Made by a program: the position numbers and the translations under genes
In this document: positions 22,673-34,131 of the stretch, piece by piece
Numbering within the stretch: the first letter of the stretch is position 1
Layout of the letters: each line of letters starts with the position of its first letter
DNA from: Cutaneotrichosporon cavernicola
Lineage: Eukaryota > Basidiomycota > Tremellomycetes > Trichosporonales > Trichosporonaceae
NCBI RefSeq assembly: GCF_030864355.1
Contig: NC_083393.1
Coordinates: 1,674,001-1,738,000 of the forward strand
Direction of reading: 5' to 3'
Length of the DNA: 64,000 nucleotides
Notes under the pieces: model-generated
Told to the model about the DNA's origin: nothing
Database searches by the model: none
Seen by the model: only the letters and a program-made list of their open reading frames with translations

Positions 22673-24415
22673 CTACTTGGCCGCATCGCGGCGCGCACGC
22701 TTAGCCGCCTTGGCCTGGTTGATAGCCTTGCGTTCTCCAAACTTGGAGTCGTGCATCTCCATCGTCGCCATGCGTCGCGCGACGCTCACCCTATTCAGGT
22801 TCTCCAGCACGGGCTCTTCAGCCAGCTCGAGCTCACTCAGAGTGACCTTGACCGTATCCTCGATGCTCTTGACCAGTTCGACATCACGCTCAGTGACAAT
22901 CGTGACGGCAACACCGCCGCGCCCGGCACGCGCGGTACGGCCCACGCGGTGGACGTAGTCGTCCGCCTGGCGCGGACAGTCCCAATTGACGACCATGGCG
23001 ACTTCGGGGATATCGAGACCGCGCGAGCCGACATCCGTCGTCACCAGGACGGGGACTTCGCGCGCGCGGAAGCGGGCGAGCGAGAGCAAGCGTTGTGGCT
23101 GGGTCAGATGTGAGTGGAGGGGGACAGAGGGGATATCGAGCTGGTCCAGAAGGAGGTGGAGGAGCTGGGCGGTGTGGCACCGCTGCGTGAAGATGATCGT
23201 TGGAACGATATGCGGGCTGTCGTCCTCTGGCGTCTCGGATCGTGCGCGTTTCCCCCTCTTCTTCTGGGGTTTGGGTTTCGTCGGCCGCGGGGCGGCGAGC
23301 ACCGCGTCAATGTCAGATGGTGGGTGCATGAGCAGGTAGTAGAGGTACGGGTCGCGAATCTGGGACGGGATGAAGAGGTACTTTTGTTTGAGCTTTTCGA
23401 CCGTGAGCGTGTCTGATGCGACGCGGTACACGAACGGCACCTGCTTTCCGGGTGGTGGAGGGCGTTTCGCGAGGTCCATGATCGCGTCGCTAATCGTGGC
23501 GGTGAAGAGACACGTCTGGCGCGACTTGGGGATCTGTTCGAAGAGGTATGCGAGTTCAGGTGCAAACGTGGGTGTGAGCATTCGGTCCGCCTCGTCGAGT
23601 ACGAGTGTTCGTACACGGCGAAGTTTGCCCTGTTCTACTCCGTCCGAGCGGAGAAGGTCGCACAGCCGCCCTGGCGTGGCGACGATGATATGGGGCCGAC
23701 TCTCGAGTGCCTGCGCCTGAGAGAGCATATCCATGCCGCCGACGATCGTCTCGGTTGTGAGACCCATCGGCTTGCCGACCGCCAGGAACTGTTCTGCGAG
23801 CTGATAAGCCAACTCGCGAGTCGGCGTGAGCACGAGTGCTGCAATTCCAAAGGGGTCGCGAGCGATACGCTCAAGGATCGGCAAGGCGAAGGCAAGCGTC
23901 TTACCGCTACCGGTCTTGGCGCCGCCGATGACGTCGCGGCCGGCGAGCATGGCCGGAATGGTGGCGGTCTGGATTTCGGTCGGAGCACGGATTGAGAGTG
24001 AAGCCAGAGCTTGGATCGCTGGTGCGGAGAGTCCGAGGCTCTCGAACGTTGCGTTGGCCGTGGCGCGGGGTGTGTCGAATGGCGACGACGTCGCCTTGCC
24101 CTTTGCGTCGGCCTTTGGTGGGAGCTTGACGCGCGATGTGGTGGCGACCGAAGCAAGAGCGGCGGGACGGGGAGGAGAGGGGAAGCGGGAGCTGGAGCTT
24201 GCGGAGGACGCAGACTCGGCGTCGCTCGCATCGCCGGCTTGGCTTTCCTCACTGTCGCTGTCGCTGTCGCTGTCGTTTCCGCTCTCCTCGTCGCTACCGC
24301 TCTGGGCACGCTTAGCAGCTGCAGCCTCCATCATCGCCCTCATTACCGCGTCTTTGTCGAGGATGCCCGTTGCGCCATTCGTTCGTGACTTCGTTGTTGC
24401 TTCTGTGGGTGCCAT
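22673..24415 (-). CDS. DBP8: DEAD-box ATP-dependent RNA helicase DBP8 (DDX49)
   Basis: Single exon, 580 residues. It works in 40S ribosomal subunit biogenesis in the nucleolus. The N-terminal 95 residues are Ser/Asp/Glu-rich. Helicase motifs are complete: Q motif ([14 protein letters not shown]), motif I AKTGSGKT, Ia PTRELA, GG in IVGGMDM, Ib [70 protein letters not shown] and the [19 protein letters not shown] block are typical of Dbp8 rather than Dbp3, Dbp9 or Rrp3. The end, [19 protein letters not shown], is a basic tail as in DDX49. A 50-residue basic insertion ([14 protein letters not shown]) sits between motifs III and IV. Confidence 0.93.
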   Translation of the reverse strand: MAPTEATTKSRTNGATGILDKDAVMRAMMEAAAAKRAQSGSDEESGNDSDSDSDSEESQAGDASDAESASSASSSSRFPSPPRPAALASVATTSRVKLPPKADAKGKATSSPFDTPRATANATFESLGLSAPAIQALASLSIRAPTEIQTATIPAMLAGRDVIGGAKTGSGKTLAFALPILERIARDPFGIAALVLTPTRELAYQLAEQFLAVGKPMGLTTETIVGGMDMLSQAQALESRPHIIVATPGRLCDLLRSDGVEQGKLRRVRTLVLDEADRMLTPTFAPELAYLFEQIPKSRQTCLFTATISDAIMDLAKRPPPPGKQVPFVYRVASDTLTVEKLKQKYLFIPSQIRDPYLYYLLMHPPSDIDAVLAAPRPTKPKPQKKRGKRARSETPEDDSPHIVPTIIFTQRCHTAQLLHLLLDQLDIPSVPLHSHLTQPQRLLSLARFRAREVPVLVTTDVGSRGLDIPEVAMVVNWDCPRQADDYVHRVGRTARAGRGGVAVTIVTERDVELVKSIEDTVKVTLSELELAEEPVLENLNRVSVARRMATMEMHDSKFGERKAINQAKAAKRARRDAAK

Positions 24416-24952
24416 GGTGACAATTCGGTGTTGTCAACAAGCACAGGCGGGAATCGCAAAATATTGACGACTGTGGGGCCCTAATCTTAAGTGGGGGTGC
24501 AGCCCATGGTCCGCACAGTATCCCTAGCACGTGACCTCTGGACCTCATTTGGTCACGTGACCATTGACTATTGGGCTACACGTCATTCTTTCCGTATCAT
24601 GTCTCTGAGTCTTGACGCACGTCCTTATTCTGTATCTCGGTTCCCACTTCTCGGTTCTCGGCTCTGGGTTCTCGCCTATGAATCCATTTGTATTGAATGA
24701 GTCAACCGTATTCGTCATATGCCATTACATACCTAACGAGGGGCTTTCAGGGGGGAGTCAGCTTGGAAAGGTTATATGTTTTCATTACAAAGACGTCAGC
24801 AGATTACAATAGATGGCGTTGAATAAGGAAAATGCACCCGACAGCTCCGACAGATCAGATCTTGGGCCACGTCCAAGCAACGTTTTTTGTTGTCGGCTCC
24901 ATAGCTAGCACAGCTCTGCAGGCTGAGCATCTAAAACATCATCACACACACC
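24416..24952. other. divergent promoter region, DBP8 / small membrane protein
   Basis: Head-to-head spacer of about 540 bp. CACGTGAC-type sequences occur twice (about 24530 and 24554), compatible with a bHLH or Cbf1-like E-box, but binding is not shown. No gene seen. Confidence 0.4.
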
Positions 24953-25577
24953 ATGTCCCAGTACCAGCACGTGCCTACGTCCGAAGTGGCAGCCCTCGAG
25001 AACGAGGAGGAGCTCAGTCTCCAGAACCCGCTTTCGCGCGCCACGATCAACGAGTTCAACCGGCCCGAGCCGCACTGGTTGAAGCGCCTAGCCCTCATCG
25101 GCGCCATCCTTCTCCTCGGATGGTTCTCGGTATACGTCGGCACCGTTCACATTTTCAACAAGCCCAAGGAACCCGAGGTCATCTACGCAACGCGGTAGGT
25201 GTGTTTGGCGTGGTCTCTTCCTTCTCATCCCCATCCATTACCCCATTTGGGCGCCGCCCTGCACGTTCCGCACTAAACCCAGATACTCGGACGAGTTCAG
25301 GTATCGCCCAGCCGCGTCCCCAGTCATTACAGAATATTTGAAGGACGGGCGGATTCGACTGCGAGGCGCGACACCTGGCGGCGTGGGGGTGCGGGAGGAG
25401 GACCAGCCCCAATCACCAGGGGCGAAGGCGGCGAGAGAAGCGAAGATGATCAAGGAGGCTGAGGAGAAAGCACTCGAACAGCTCAAGGAGAGCAAGCGCA
25501 AGGCCAAGGAGAGGGCGCGCAAGCGTAAACTGCGCGAAATCAGGGACCGCGCCAAGCGGGCACAAGAAGGACTCTAG
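24953..25577 (+). CDS. small single-pass membrane protein with basic coiled tail
   Basis: Two exons, 24953-25194 and 25283-25577, with an 88-nt intron that reads through as IYATRYSDEFRY; 178 residues. An acidic N-terminal part of about 40 residues ends in WLKRL. One membrane helix follows (ALIGAILLLGWFSVYVGTV). Then comes a conserved-looking luminal or cytosolic block (RYRPAASPVITEYLKDGRIR) and a strongly charged Ala/Lys/Glu/Arg helix that runs to the stop. There is no signal peptide, so it should be a signal-anchor protein. The family is not recognised. The length and the basic helix recall small assembly factors of the ER or mitochondrion, but that is a guess. Confidence 0.75.
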
Positions 25578-25653
25578 ACTAGACTGGCCTGTTCATTACC
25601 ATATATCACACCACCACTGCCCCTATATCATGCATGTGTATAACGATCCTATG

Positions 25654-27326
25654 TTACACCAGGAGCGGGCTGTCGATCGAGCTGATGCCTGTGCGTTAGC
25701 TCCGTTCAAACAAACGAGCTTACCAATCGCGACGCCGCCCTCGTCGCTCTCCCGGCCCTTTGTCCGGAGCAGCGTCCCGGCCTCTCTGTTGACCGGAGTC
25801 ACCTTGCCGCCATACAGGGCAACACCGTACACGCCCAGCTCGGAGACGACGTCGGCGAGGCGGGGCGTGCCCTCACCTCCGCGCACCAGGAGGTTGTGCA
25901 CGCCCTTTGGAGGCTCGATGAGCTCCATGAGGATGTAGGCCTCGCGGCGCGGCGCCTCTCCAGGACGGGACTTGTCCTCCTCCTCCAGCTTGGCGAGGTA
26001 GGGCGGAATGTCGCCGCGGTAAATGTTGTTGCCGCCACCCTCACGTTGGGGCTTGAGTACGAAGCGCTCGGGATGCTCGTTCGCGAGCTGGACCGCTTTG
26101 GTGCCCTCTTCACTGCTGTCGAGCGGCCACAGACCCGTCCAGGTCTCACGCAGCGCCGCGGCGTCGCGCGCTCCTAGCGAACCTGGCCCCGCACCAAAGC
26201 CGACGTCGGGTCGCGCGTTGCCCAGAAGCATATCCTCCAGCACACCAGGTTCAGCAAGGACCTGCTGCACCTTCTTGGCGCCCGCAAGCTGCAGCGCCAT
26301 CGAGGGGCACTTGATCGCTGTCGAGCGCTCCAGCAGCACGCGCGTGTCCCACTCCGCCGAACTCATGTAGTCTGCCGGCGTGTACGCTGCACGGTAGTAG
26401 ACCAACGCGACCTCGAGTTGCTCCCCCCTGAGCGGACAGTCGAGCCAGAACACCTTGTCGTCGTCCAGCTGCCCGCGCTGCGCAACTTGGGCAAACGTCA
26501 GCCGCACGCTCTTGACGCGGTGCCGCTTAAGAAGCTGGTACTCGAGCGCCCGCTGGTCGAAAACGTTACGCTCGCCCTCCTGCACAACAAACAGCACGAC
26601 CGCGTCGCTGTTCCCGTACGCGTTGAATCCTTCGGCCAGGCCGGCCGCAATGTCCTCGAGCGAGTGGTTGTCGACGAACGAGTTGGGGTTGTGCAACTGC
26701 GGGTTTACGTGGTAGTAGTTGGTCTGCTCGGAGAGGTAGCTGATGTCAGGTACACACGGCCTAGAGCTCACCGATGCATCTCGCTCGCCTTCTGGCTGAG
26801 CGCGCCGAATGACGCCGCGATCGTGTTAAACTCGACCTGCTTGATACGCGACTTCTCCCCGACAGCATTCCCCTGCTCATGCAGGAGGTAGTCGGAGCGG
26901 AAGATGCCGAGTTGGACCGGCTGGAATTAGTCTGGACACACACATTCTACGCACCTGCGTCACCTTGATCTCGTCACGGATGGCCTTCCAGCGGTTCCAC
27001 AGCTCGGCCTGGAAGTCGTCAACCGGCGCGACATATTGCATGATCCCGTCGAGGAACTCCCAATCGAGTGCAACACGCGCATAAAGCGCATTGTAGAGGC
27101 GCTGAATACTCTTGGCCTGCACGTACGCTGGGCGCGGGAAGGGCGTGGGCAGAAGAGAGAGCGGCGCGGCGATGACCTGTGTAGGGATGGCCGGGACGTG
27201 CTCACCTTTGGGCGGGACGGGGAGGAGGGTGAAGCCGTTGGCGAGGGCGTATGTCGCAGCCTGGTGGGCGAGGTCGGCTTGCTGAGCCTCAGACAACGCA
27301 GGCGGCCAGGCTGGGAGAGGTGACAT
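25654..27326 (-). CDS. GSH2: glutathione synthetase (eukaryotic type)
   Basis: Joins gamma-glutamylcysteine and glycine with ATP to make glutathione; cytosolic. The start ATG at 27326 gives MSPLPAWPPALSE. Exons carry QAKSIQRLYNALYARVALD, then FRSDYLLHE and KQVEFNTIAASFGALS (substrate-binding), YLSEQTNYYHVNPQ, the ATP-grasp glycine loop KPQREGGGNNIYRGDIP and ILMELIEPP. A last intron (donor after GVAIG) leads to a 35-nt exon ending GISSIDSPLLV, the expected Gsh2 C-terminus. All regions of the family are present in order; length is about 490 residues. It is divergent from BNA6 with 223 bp between the starts. Confidence 0.95.
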
Positions 27327-27549
27327 GGTGGTCGAGGTTGGTGCGAGTGAGCGACAATACAATGCACGTCCCCGGATCCCAGATCCAAAGAACCGTCTTG
27401 GTCACCAACATTACGTGCTCACTAATCTGACTGGGGCACCGGACGGGACCAAATTCAACCGGTCCTTGACGTTCCGAGAGCGAATCCGTCAGACCACGGC
27501 TGCCGGGAATACTTGGAACGACGTTGAGCTCGTCTATCACTCACTCGCC
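27327..27549. promoter_or_regulatory. compact bidirectional promoter, GSH2 / BNA6
   Basis: Only 223 bp separate the two start codons, so the genes must share upstream DNA. I see no obvious TATA element. Core promoter positions are inferred from spacing only. Confidence 0.5.
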
Positions 27550-28532
<983 letters not shown>

Positions 28533-29678
28533 AACAAGGGCAAAAACGGGGATGCATGACTGACAACGGCTAGGGCACAGCTATTCACTACAGGTTACAA
28601 GAGGGTCGTACAGTGTTGGTGATGGGTGGGGTGGGATGGGATGGGGTGAGGGAGAGCGGCGGCTCTAATGTTGGGAAGTGGATGGGCCGGGCGTTGAGGA
28701 GCGAGAGGGCATGGGGTTGTGGCTGGGCAGGTCGGGCCGATGGATCGCGATGGTCATAACTGGACTTCGTGTATTCGCTACCATTCCGCGGCGCTACTCG
28801 GTCGTCATCGTCGCGGGTAGGTGAGAAGCATCTCCGCGTTCTGGATCACAGCTGCGTCGTCGCGTTCGTGATTTTGTACGAGATTTCGATTTCTGCGCAA
28901 TCGTGGGTGCAGGATCGGCAGGTGGACCCGCAGATCGGCAGCTTGGCCGGGTGGTGGTGCACGTGCGTAATTGAATAGTGGTGGGTGGTGGGTGGTGGGT
29001 GGTGGGTGGTGGTGCTGGGTCGGGTTGGGCGGGAATGTAGCGAGGTGGTAGATGTGGTTGGCGAGAGGGAAGACAACTCAGCTCGTCGCCGCGTGCCGCC
29101 GTACACCCCGGTCGTCACCGATGGGGGTGATGGGTGGGCACGGGGGGCGGGGCGGGTACGGCGTGTCGCCTGGGCGCAGGTGGGTACGCATGGTGTTGTG
29201 GTGGTGGGTTGATGATAGAGAGAGGGGAGTGGGTAGAGGTTGCTTGGTTGTGGTGCGTGGATGTAGTGACTGGAGTTGTGAGTGTGCGATTGCGGCGGAT
29301 TCTGAGCAGTCCCGCTACCGTCTTAAGAGCCCAAGATGTCGAGGTCAGATAATGTCTTCGCATCCGCGTGGGCGCAAAGAAGCCCGCAGCGATCCTCCGT
29401 CGCGTGAAGTCTGTAAGGCCGATCCGCGTGAACATTACCAAAGCGCGACCAAGACAAATGTACAACGTGCATGTTACAATTCCCCTTTGTCCGATGTGTA
29501 GGGGATTAAACTGTTGTGCCGCCAGGCGCGTCATACGCCGACTCGCCCGGCCGTTCCGCATCGCACTGTCCTACGTGAGGCGCGAGTGTGTCCCGGAATA
29601 CGGGCGGACCGTCGTCACTATTTCCACAGCCATTACACCCAAACCCCACCCCCTCGTGCTTGATGTTCAGCCCCAGTC
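28533..29678. other. intergenic, 1.1 kb, G-rich
   Basis: Tail-to-tail spacer between BNA6 and the chromodomain gene. Strongly G/T-rich on the plus strand, including the GTGGGTG tract at 28978-29015 and further G clusters to about 29240. No gene supported on either strand. Confidence 0.45.
28978..29015 (+). repeat. tandem GGTGGGT repeat, G-quadruplex-prone
   Basis: About five tandem copies of TGGTGGG, continuing as interrupted G-runs to about 29035 on the plus strand. It lies about 450 bp past the BNA6 stop and about 660 bp past the stop of the chromodomain gene. Four or more G3 tracts with short loops fit the usual quadruplex pattern. Confidence 0.75.
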
Positions 29679-31795
29679 CTACTTTTTGACCCGAGCCCGT
29701 TTCGCTGCCCGCGCCGCGCGCCCCGCTGCCTGTTTCCCGACCTCGCGGACGGGCGTGTAGTTCTCCATCTTGATGACGTGCCCATCTGGCCACGTGAATG
29801 GCTTGTTGTTCTTGACATCTTCAACTGCCGCCCGAAGATTACGCTCGATCTCGAGCCACTCCTCCAACGCCTGTCGTCAGCTCTAGCTGGGTGTGAGCTC
29901 ACTTCCTCGGCATCCACCCGTAGTGAGCTTTCACGCTCCCACGTGTCCCACTCTGGCATCCATCCCGTCCAGCGCACGCGGAAGAGCCCGTCCGGATCGT
30001 CGGGCTGTCCAAGACGCGCAACGACCTTCTCGATCTCGTAAATGTCGTCACCCATTGAACCCACGTGGTCGTCCTCCTCGGCGTGCTCCCCGTCCCATGG
30101 TGCGCGCGAGGTGCTACCGAGCCACTTCTTTTCGACGCACCACGCCGGCGGACCGCACTTCTCCGTCACCTGGGCGTCGTATGTTGGTGCGGGTTTGTTG
30201 GCCAGCGATCGCGTGCCCTTGCTCACGTAGGCGTTGACGTAGCGGAGTGCCCAGCAGAGGGCATTCTCGACGTCTAACACCCGCATCCCAGGTCGCAGAC
30301 CGTTCTCCCATTCGTGGGGTGGGTCGAGGCCTAGCCGTGCCCAGTACCGCCACTGGTTATCTGCCAGCCAGCGAAGCCCCGCCTCCTCCATCGCCACGTT
30401 GTTGATGATGTTCTTGCCGAACATCCGCTGTGTGAATTTACGCGACCCGGGCCCGCACGTCGCAAAGTCGCGGTAGCGCCACTTGAAGTGCGTCGTGTCG
30501 TTGAGGAAACACAGGATGTTGAGGCCCAGAAACCCGCCAAGCGTCGGAACCGTGCCGAGCACATACGACGCGTCAACGGCATATGTGCACTTGGCGAGGC
30601 GCGCCGGGATCCCGGCCTTCATGATGGCCAGCACGAGGCGCAAGCTCGCCGCGTAATGCGCCATGTCCTTGCCTCGATTCCTGTACGTCTTTGCAAAGTA
30701 GACCGTAGGCGGTACAATTTGGAAAGCACCGCGCCACAGCCTCTGGTGCTCGACGATGCTCATCTGGTGAAGCGTCGCCTCCATGGCGGGCATGTCGGTC
30801 TCGAAATTGTTCCATGTAGGAATGCCGCCAACGGCCTTGCACAGCGCCTCCCACGTCGTGTCCTTGTAGAACATACAGAAGAGGAAGACGCGGAAGCAGA
30901 CTTCCCCGACGCTCTGGTCGCCCTTGCCGATGATGTTGTTGCGCATGTTGGCGCTCGACGGGTCGAGCTGGCGGTAGACGTTACCGATGTGGATCGCTTT
31001 CATCGTCTCGTCGTTCGTCAATTTGTGGCGGGCAACACCCGCCGCGCGGCGAGTGTACATCGCGTGCCGCTCGGCGCAGAAGCGAAAGAAAAGGTAGACC
31101 CAATGGTTATCAACCTTGCACTGGACGGGCTTTAGGCAGAGGGGCTTGAGAGTCACGGGCTCTAGGTCCCTCCCGACGGCGCTACCGCTCCGCCTCCCGG
31201 GTTCGGACTTGACGTCGTCATCCAACTCGTCAATATCTGTGGAGGCCGAGGACGCGCGCGGATCATACGCGTCATCATTGTGGATGTCCTGCGCAGACCT
31301 CGCGTTGCGCGACGCTACGCTGGCGATATCGTCGTCGTCGTCCACCTTAGGATCTGGGGAAGGTGGGTATAGACCAACGGGAGCTGGTCGACACCCGTGA
31401 GCAGCGCTTTGGGGGGTCGGCTCCACGTCTTCAGCGGTGTCGATCGACTCCTGATCGTCGTCGGACACGAAAGTGAACTCGAGTCTAGTCGCCTCAATTT
31501 CCTCCTCTTCCTCCTCTTCCTCCTCTTCCGCTTCGTCTGGTTCGAATCGCCGTAGTGGTTTCCTGAGTGAAAGCTCGTGCATGACATCCTCCTTCTCCCT
31601 TAGCCGGCGAAGGGTTTCCGCCAAGTCATCGTCGTCGTCGTTGTCGCCTTTGCTTGTCGAGCGGCGCCTCATGAACGACGGAAGCTCGTCTTCACTACTG
31701 TCCGCGAGGTTAACGATCTCAGGACCAGGCCACCTAACAGGCTTTCGCAGATCACGAGGCGCAGCCCCGCTCGAGGAAGGCTTCGCACGGGCCAT
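29679..31795 (-). CDS. chromodomain protein with 5-hmdU DNA kinase / thymine-hypermodification-type helical domain
   Basis: Two exons, 31795-29903 and 29870-29679, with a 32-nt intron in phase 0; 694 residues. Residues 1-220 are acidic and disordered with an early SUMO-interaction-like patch (EIVNLADSSEDE). Residues about 225-520 are helical: FRFCAERHAMYTRRAAG, IHIGNVYRQLD, FRVFLFCMFYKDTTWEAL, TVPTLGGFLGLNILCFLND, FATCGPGSRKF. This order (ERH..RR, N-V-Y-R-x-L-D, G-G-F-L-x-x-x-I, G-P-G) matches my knowledge of the HMUDK_hel / alpha-glutamyl-putrescinyl-thymine pyrophosphorylase family from T-hypermodifying phages and fungi. Residues about 582-655 form a chromodomain: YEIEKVVARL ... FRVRWTGWMPEWDTWERES ... 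ALEEWLEIE, with aromatic cage positions Y, W and W. The splice restores its C-terminal helix. The tail is Lys/Arg/Ala-rich. Nuclear chromatin role inferred; enzyme activity untested. Confidence 0.75.
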
Positions 31796-32444
31796 CGTAG
31801 ACGCGTGTGAGCTTGAGAGTTTGAGAAGCACAATGTATGCTTCTTGGCCTCCTAGCGCTCATGTTGCACCTCCACATGCCGTACCGTGCGGATGTGGCAC
31901 GGAGATAGGACAGGTCGACCACGCGACAGTGCTTCCGCTTCTTCTTTGAACCAACGCGGAGGACCGGACCGGAGCGGAAAGTAGGGTCCGATAACACCCA
32001 AAAGTTGGTCTGAGATGGGGTTGCAGTAACAGTGGGAGTGGATGACAAAGCGGAACGTCATTCCCGATCTCGGCTTTTGTTGGTAGATGACAGAGGAGGC
32101 CGTTAGGGGGGGCCGAGTCGGACATGACCAAGTGCCGCGGGTCCTTGCTTGGTCCTCACCCAGTCCAAACAAGGGGATGACGGCCGGGTCCCACGCTCCC
32201 GGCGTGGCCACAGGCCCATAGGCCCAAAGGCCCAAAGGTCCAACGCCCAGGCCATGCCATCCACAGTCACGTACCCACGTCGACGCCCCAAGCCGAAATC
32301 TAGTTCGTCATGGGCCCTACTTCCGACTCCGCCTCTCACTCCTTATTAAGTTCAGCGTCACCATCCATTCATCAACTCCCACCACCTTTCTCTTCATCGT
32401 CTTCGAAAAAAAGCTTCGCCACTGTATCCTTTACATCAATCAAT
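31796..32444. other. divergent promoter region, chromodomain gene / TAL1
   Basis: About 650 bp between two starts. Contains GGCCCAAAGGCCCAAAGG-like short direct repeats at about 32215-32240. No gene seen. Confidence 0.45.
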
Positions 32445-33796
32445 ATGACCAACGCTCTCGACGCTCTCAAGGCGTAAGTTTGCTGCGTGCCTCCACACCG
32501 TCTCGACGCTGACATATCTTCCTTTCTTCGAACGTTCGTCGCACCTGCACTCCTGTCATTCTCACCTCCATTGTCCACGTCGTCACTTCGCCACCTCGTC
32601 GTGTTCCCCTCACTCCGTCTCACGACTTTGGTTCTCTATCCTCTCTCTTCCAACCTCGTATCCGCCACGGCTTTCCGCCTAAATTCACTCCGTCGACATT
32701 CACACACGTTCACACATATTCACTAACCTTGTCTCTCCCTCCCGCTTTTGAATTTCCAGTACCGGCACCGTTGTCGTCTCGGACTCGGGCGACTTTGGGT
32801 CGATCGCCGAGTACAAGCCCCAGGACGCTACCACCAACCCCTCCCTCATGTGAGTGCCTCCCAAAAGCCCATTTCTGGCCGCTTAAGCTGACAAAAGCCT
32901 CGCCGCTGCCAAGCTCCCCGCCTATGCCAAGATCATCGACGGCGCCGTTGAGGCCGGCAAGAAGCACGGCGGCACCGTCGACGAGCAGATCGACTATGCC
33001 GTAGACAGCCTTCTCGTCGAGTTCGGCCGCCAGATCCTCGAGATTGTCCCTGGCCGCGTCTCGACTGAGGTTGACGCCAAGTACTCGTTCGACAAGGAGG
33101 GAACCATTAAGAAGGCCCACGAGCTCCACGCCCTCTACGCTAAGGCCGGTGTCGACAAGAGCCGTGTCCTCATCAAGATTGCTTCCACCTGGGAGGGTAT
33201 CCAGGCTGCCGCCGAGCTCGAGAAGCAGGGCGTCAAGTGAGTTTGCTCCGTCAGGTTCAAGATCCAAGCTAACAGCCAGCTGCAACTTGACCCTCCTCTT
33301 CGGCTTTGCCCAGGCCGTGGCCTGTGCCGAGGCCGGTGTCACCCTCATCTCGCCCTTCGTTGGCCGTATCCTCGACTGGTACAAGAAGAGCACCGGGCAG
33401 GAGTACACCGCCGAGACCGACCCTGGTGTCAAGTCGGTCGCCCACATCTACAACTACTACAAGCAGCACGGCTACAAGACGATTGTCATGGGCGCCTCGT
33501 TCCGCAACACGGGTGAGATCAAGCAGCTCGCCGGCGTCGACTACCTCACCATTGCTCCCAAGCTGCTTAAGGAGCTCCAGGACTCGGACGCGGCCGTGCC
33601 GGCCCTCCTCTCGGTCGACAAGGCCAAGCAGGCGGAGCCCATCCCCAAGGCGTCGTACATCAACGACGAGGCCAAGTTCCGCTGGGCCCTGTTCTCCGAG
33701 CAGATGGCGTTTGAGAAGCTCTACGAGGGTATCCGCGGCTTTGCCAAGGACGGCAACACCCTCCGCGAGCTCGTTGCTTCCAAGATCAAGGCTTAA
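32445..33796 (+). CDS. TAL1: transaldolase
   Basis: Pentose phosphate pathway enzyme transferring a dihydroxyacetone unit between sugar phosphates through a Schiff base; cytosolic. Exons are 32445-32473, 32760-32849, 32898-33236 and 33280-33796, giving 324 residues, the usual length. Motifs: [20 protein letters not shown] (substrate site), [12 protein letters not shown] (signature 1), [13 protein letters not shown] with the Schiff-base Lys in signature 2, then [20 protein letters not shown] and [12 protein letters not shown]. The first exon codes only nine full residues. Its intron is 286 nt, far longer than its neighbours. This gives the gene an intron-rich 5' leader typical of strongly expressed fungal genes. 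Confidence 0.96.
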
Positions 33797-34131
33797 TTTG
33801 ACGCAGTGTAAAGTGGTCGTTTGTCTTATGCAGTATGTCGGCAGTACGAACAGGGCCCGGGTGACTGACTGGCTTGATAGGGGTGACTGACTCAATCTGC
33901 CGCAGACGAGACACATACAGAGAGATCCACAGATTAGGCGAGGAAGTTGACCGCTCTACTTTTCACCCATGGCTGGTCACCTTCCTCTTCTCGAAGCTGG
34001 AGTCCACTCAACCGATCTCGCTTCCTCGGCCAGGCCCTCGAGGGTCTCTCTCCTAACCACATTTATCATTCTCCCAACCTTCAACTTACGCACTTATTCC
34101 ACCTCGCCACCCGTCATCAACACTCGATAGA
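33797..34131. other. short intergenic region
   Basis: Codirectional spacer holding the TAL1 3' end and the promoter of the RNase III gene. Nothing else seen. Confidence 0.4.

Noticed and set aside
28985..29560. Overlapping 75-150 residue frames on both strands
   Set aside because: Produced by the GTGGGTG repeat and its flank; repetitive composition, no family, no introns.
31535..31555. GGTTCGAATC, resembling a tRNA B box
   Set aside because: Lies inside the chromodomain protein exon, with no A box or cloverleaf around it.
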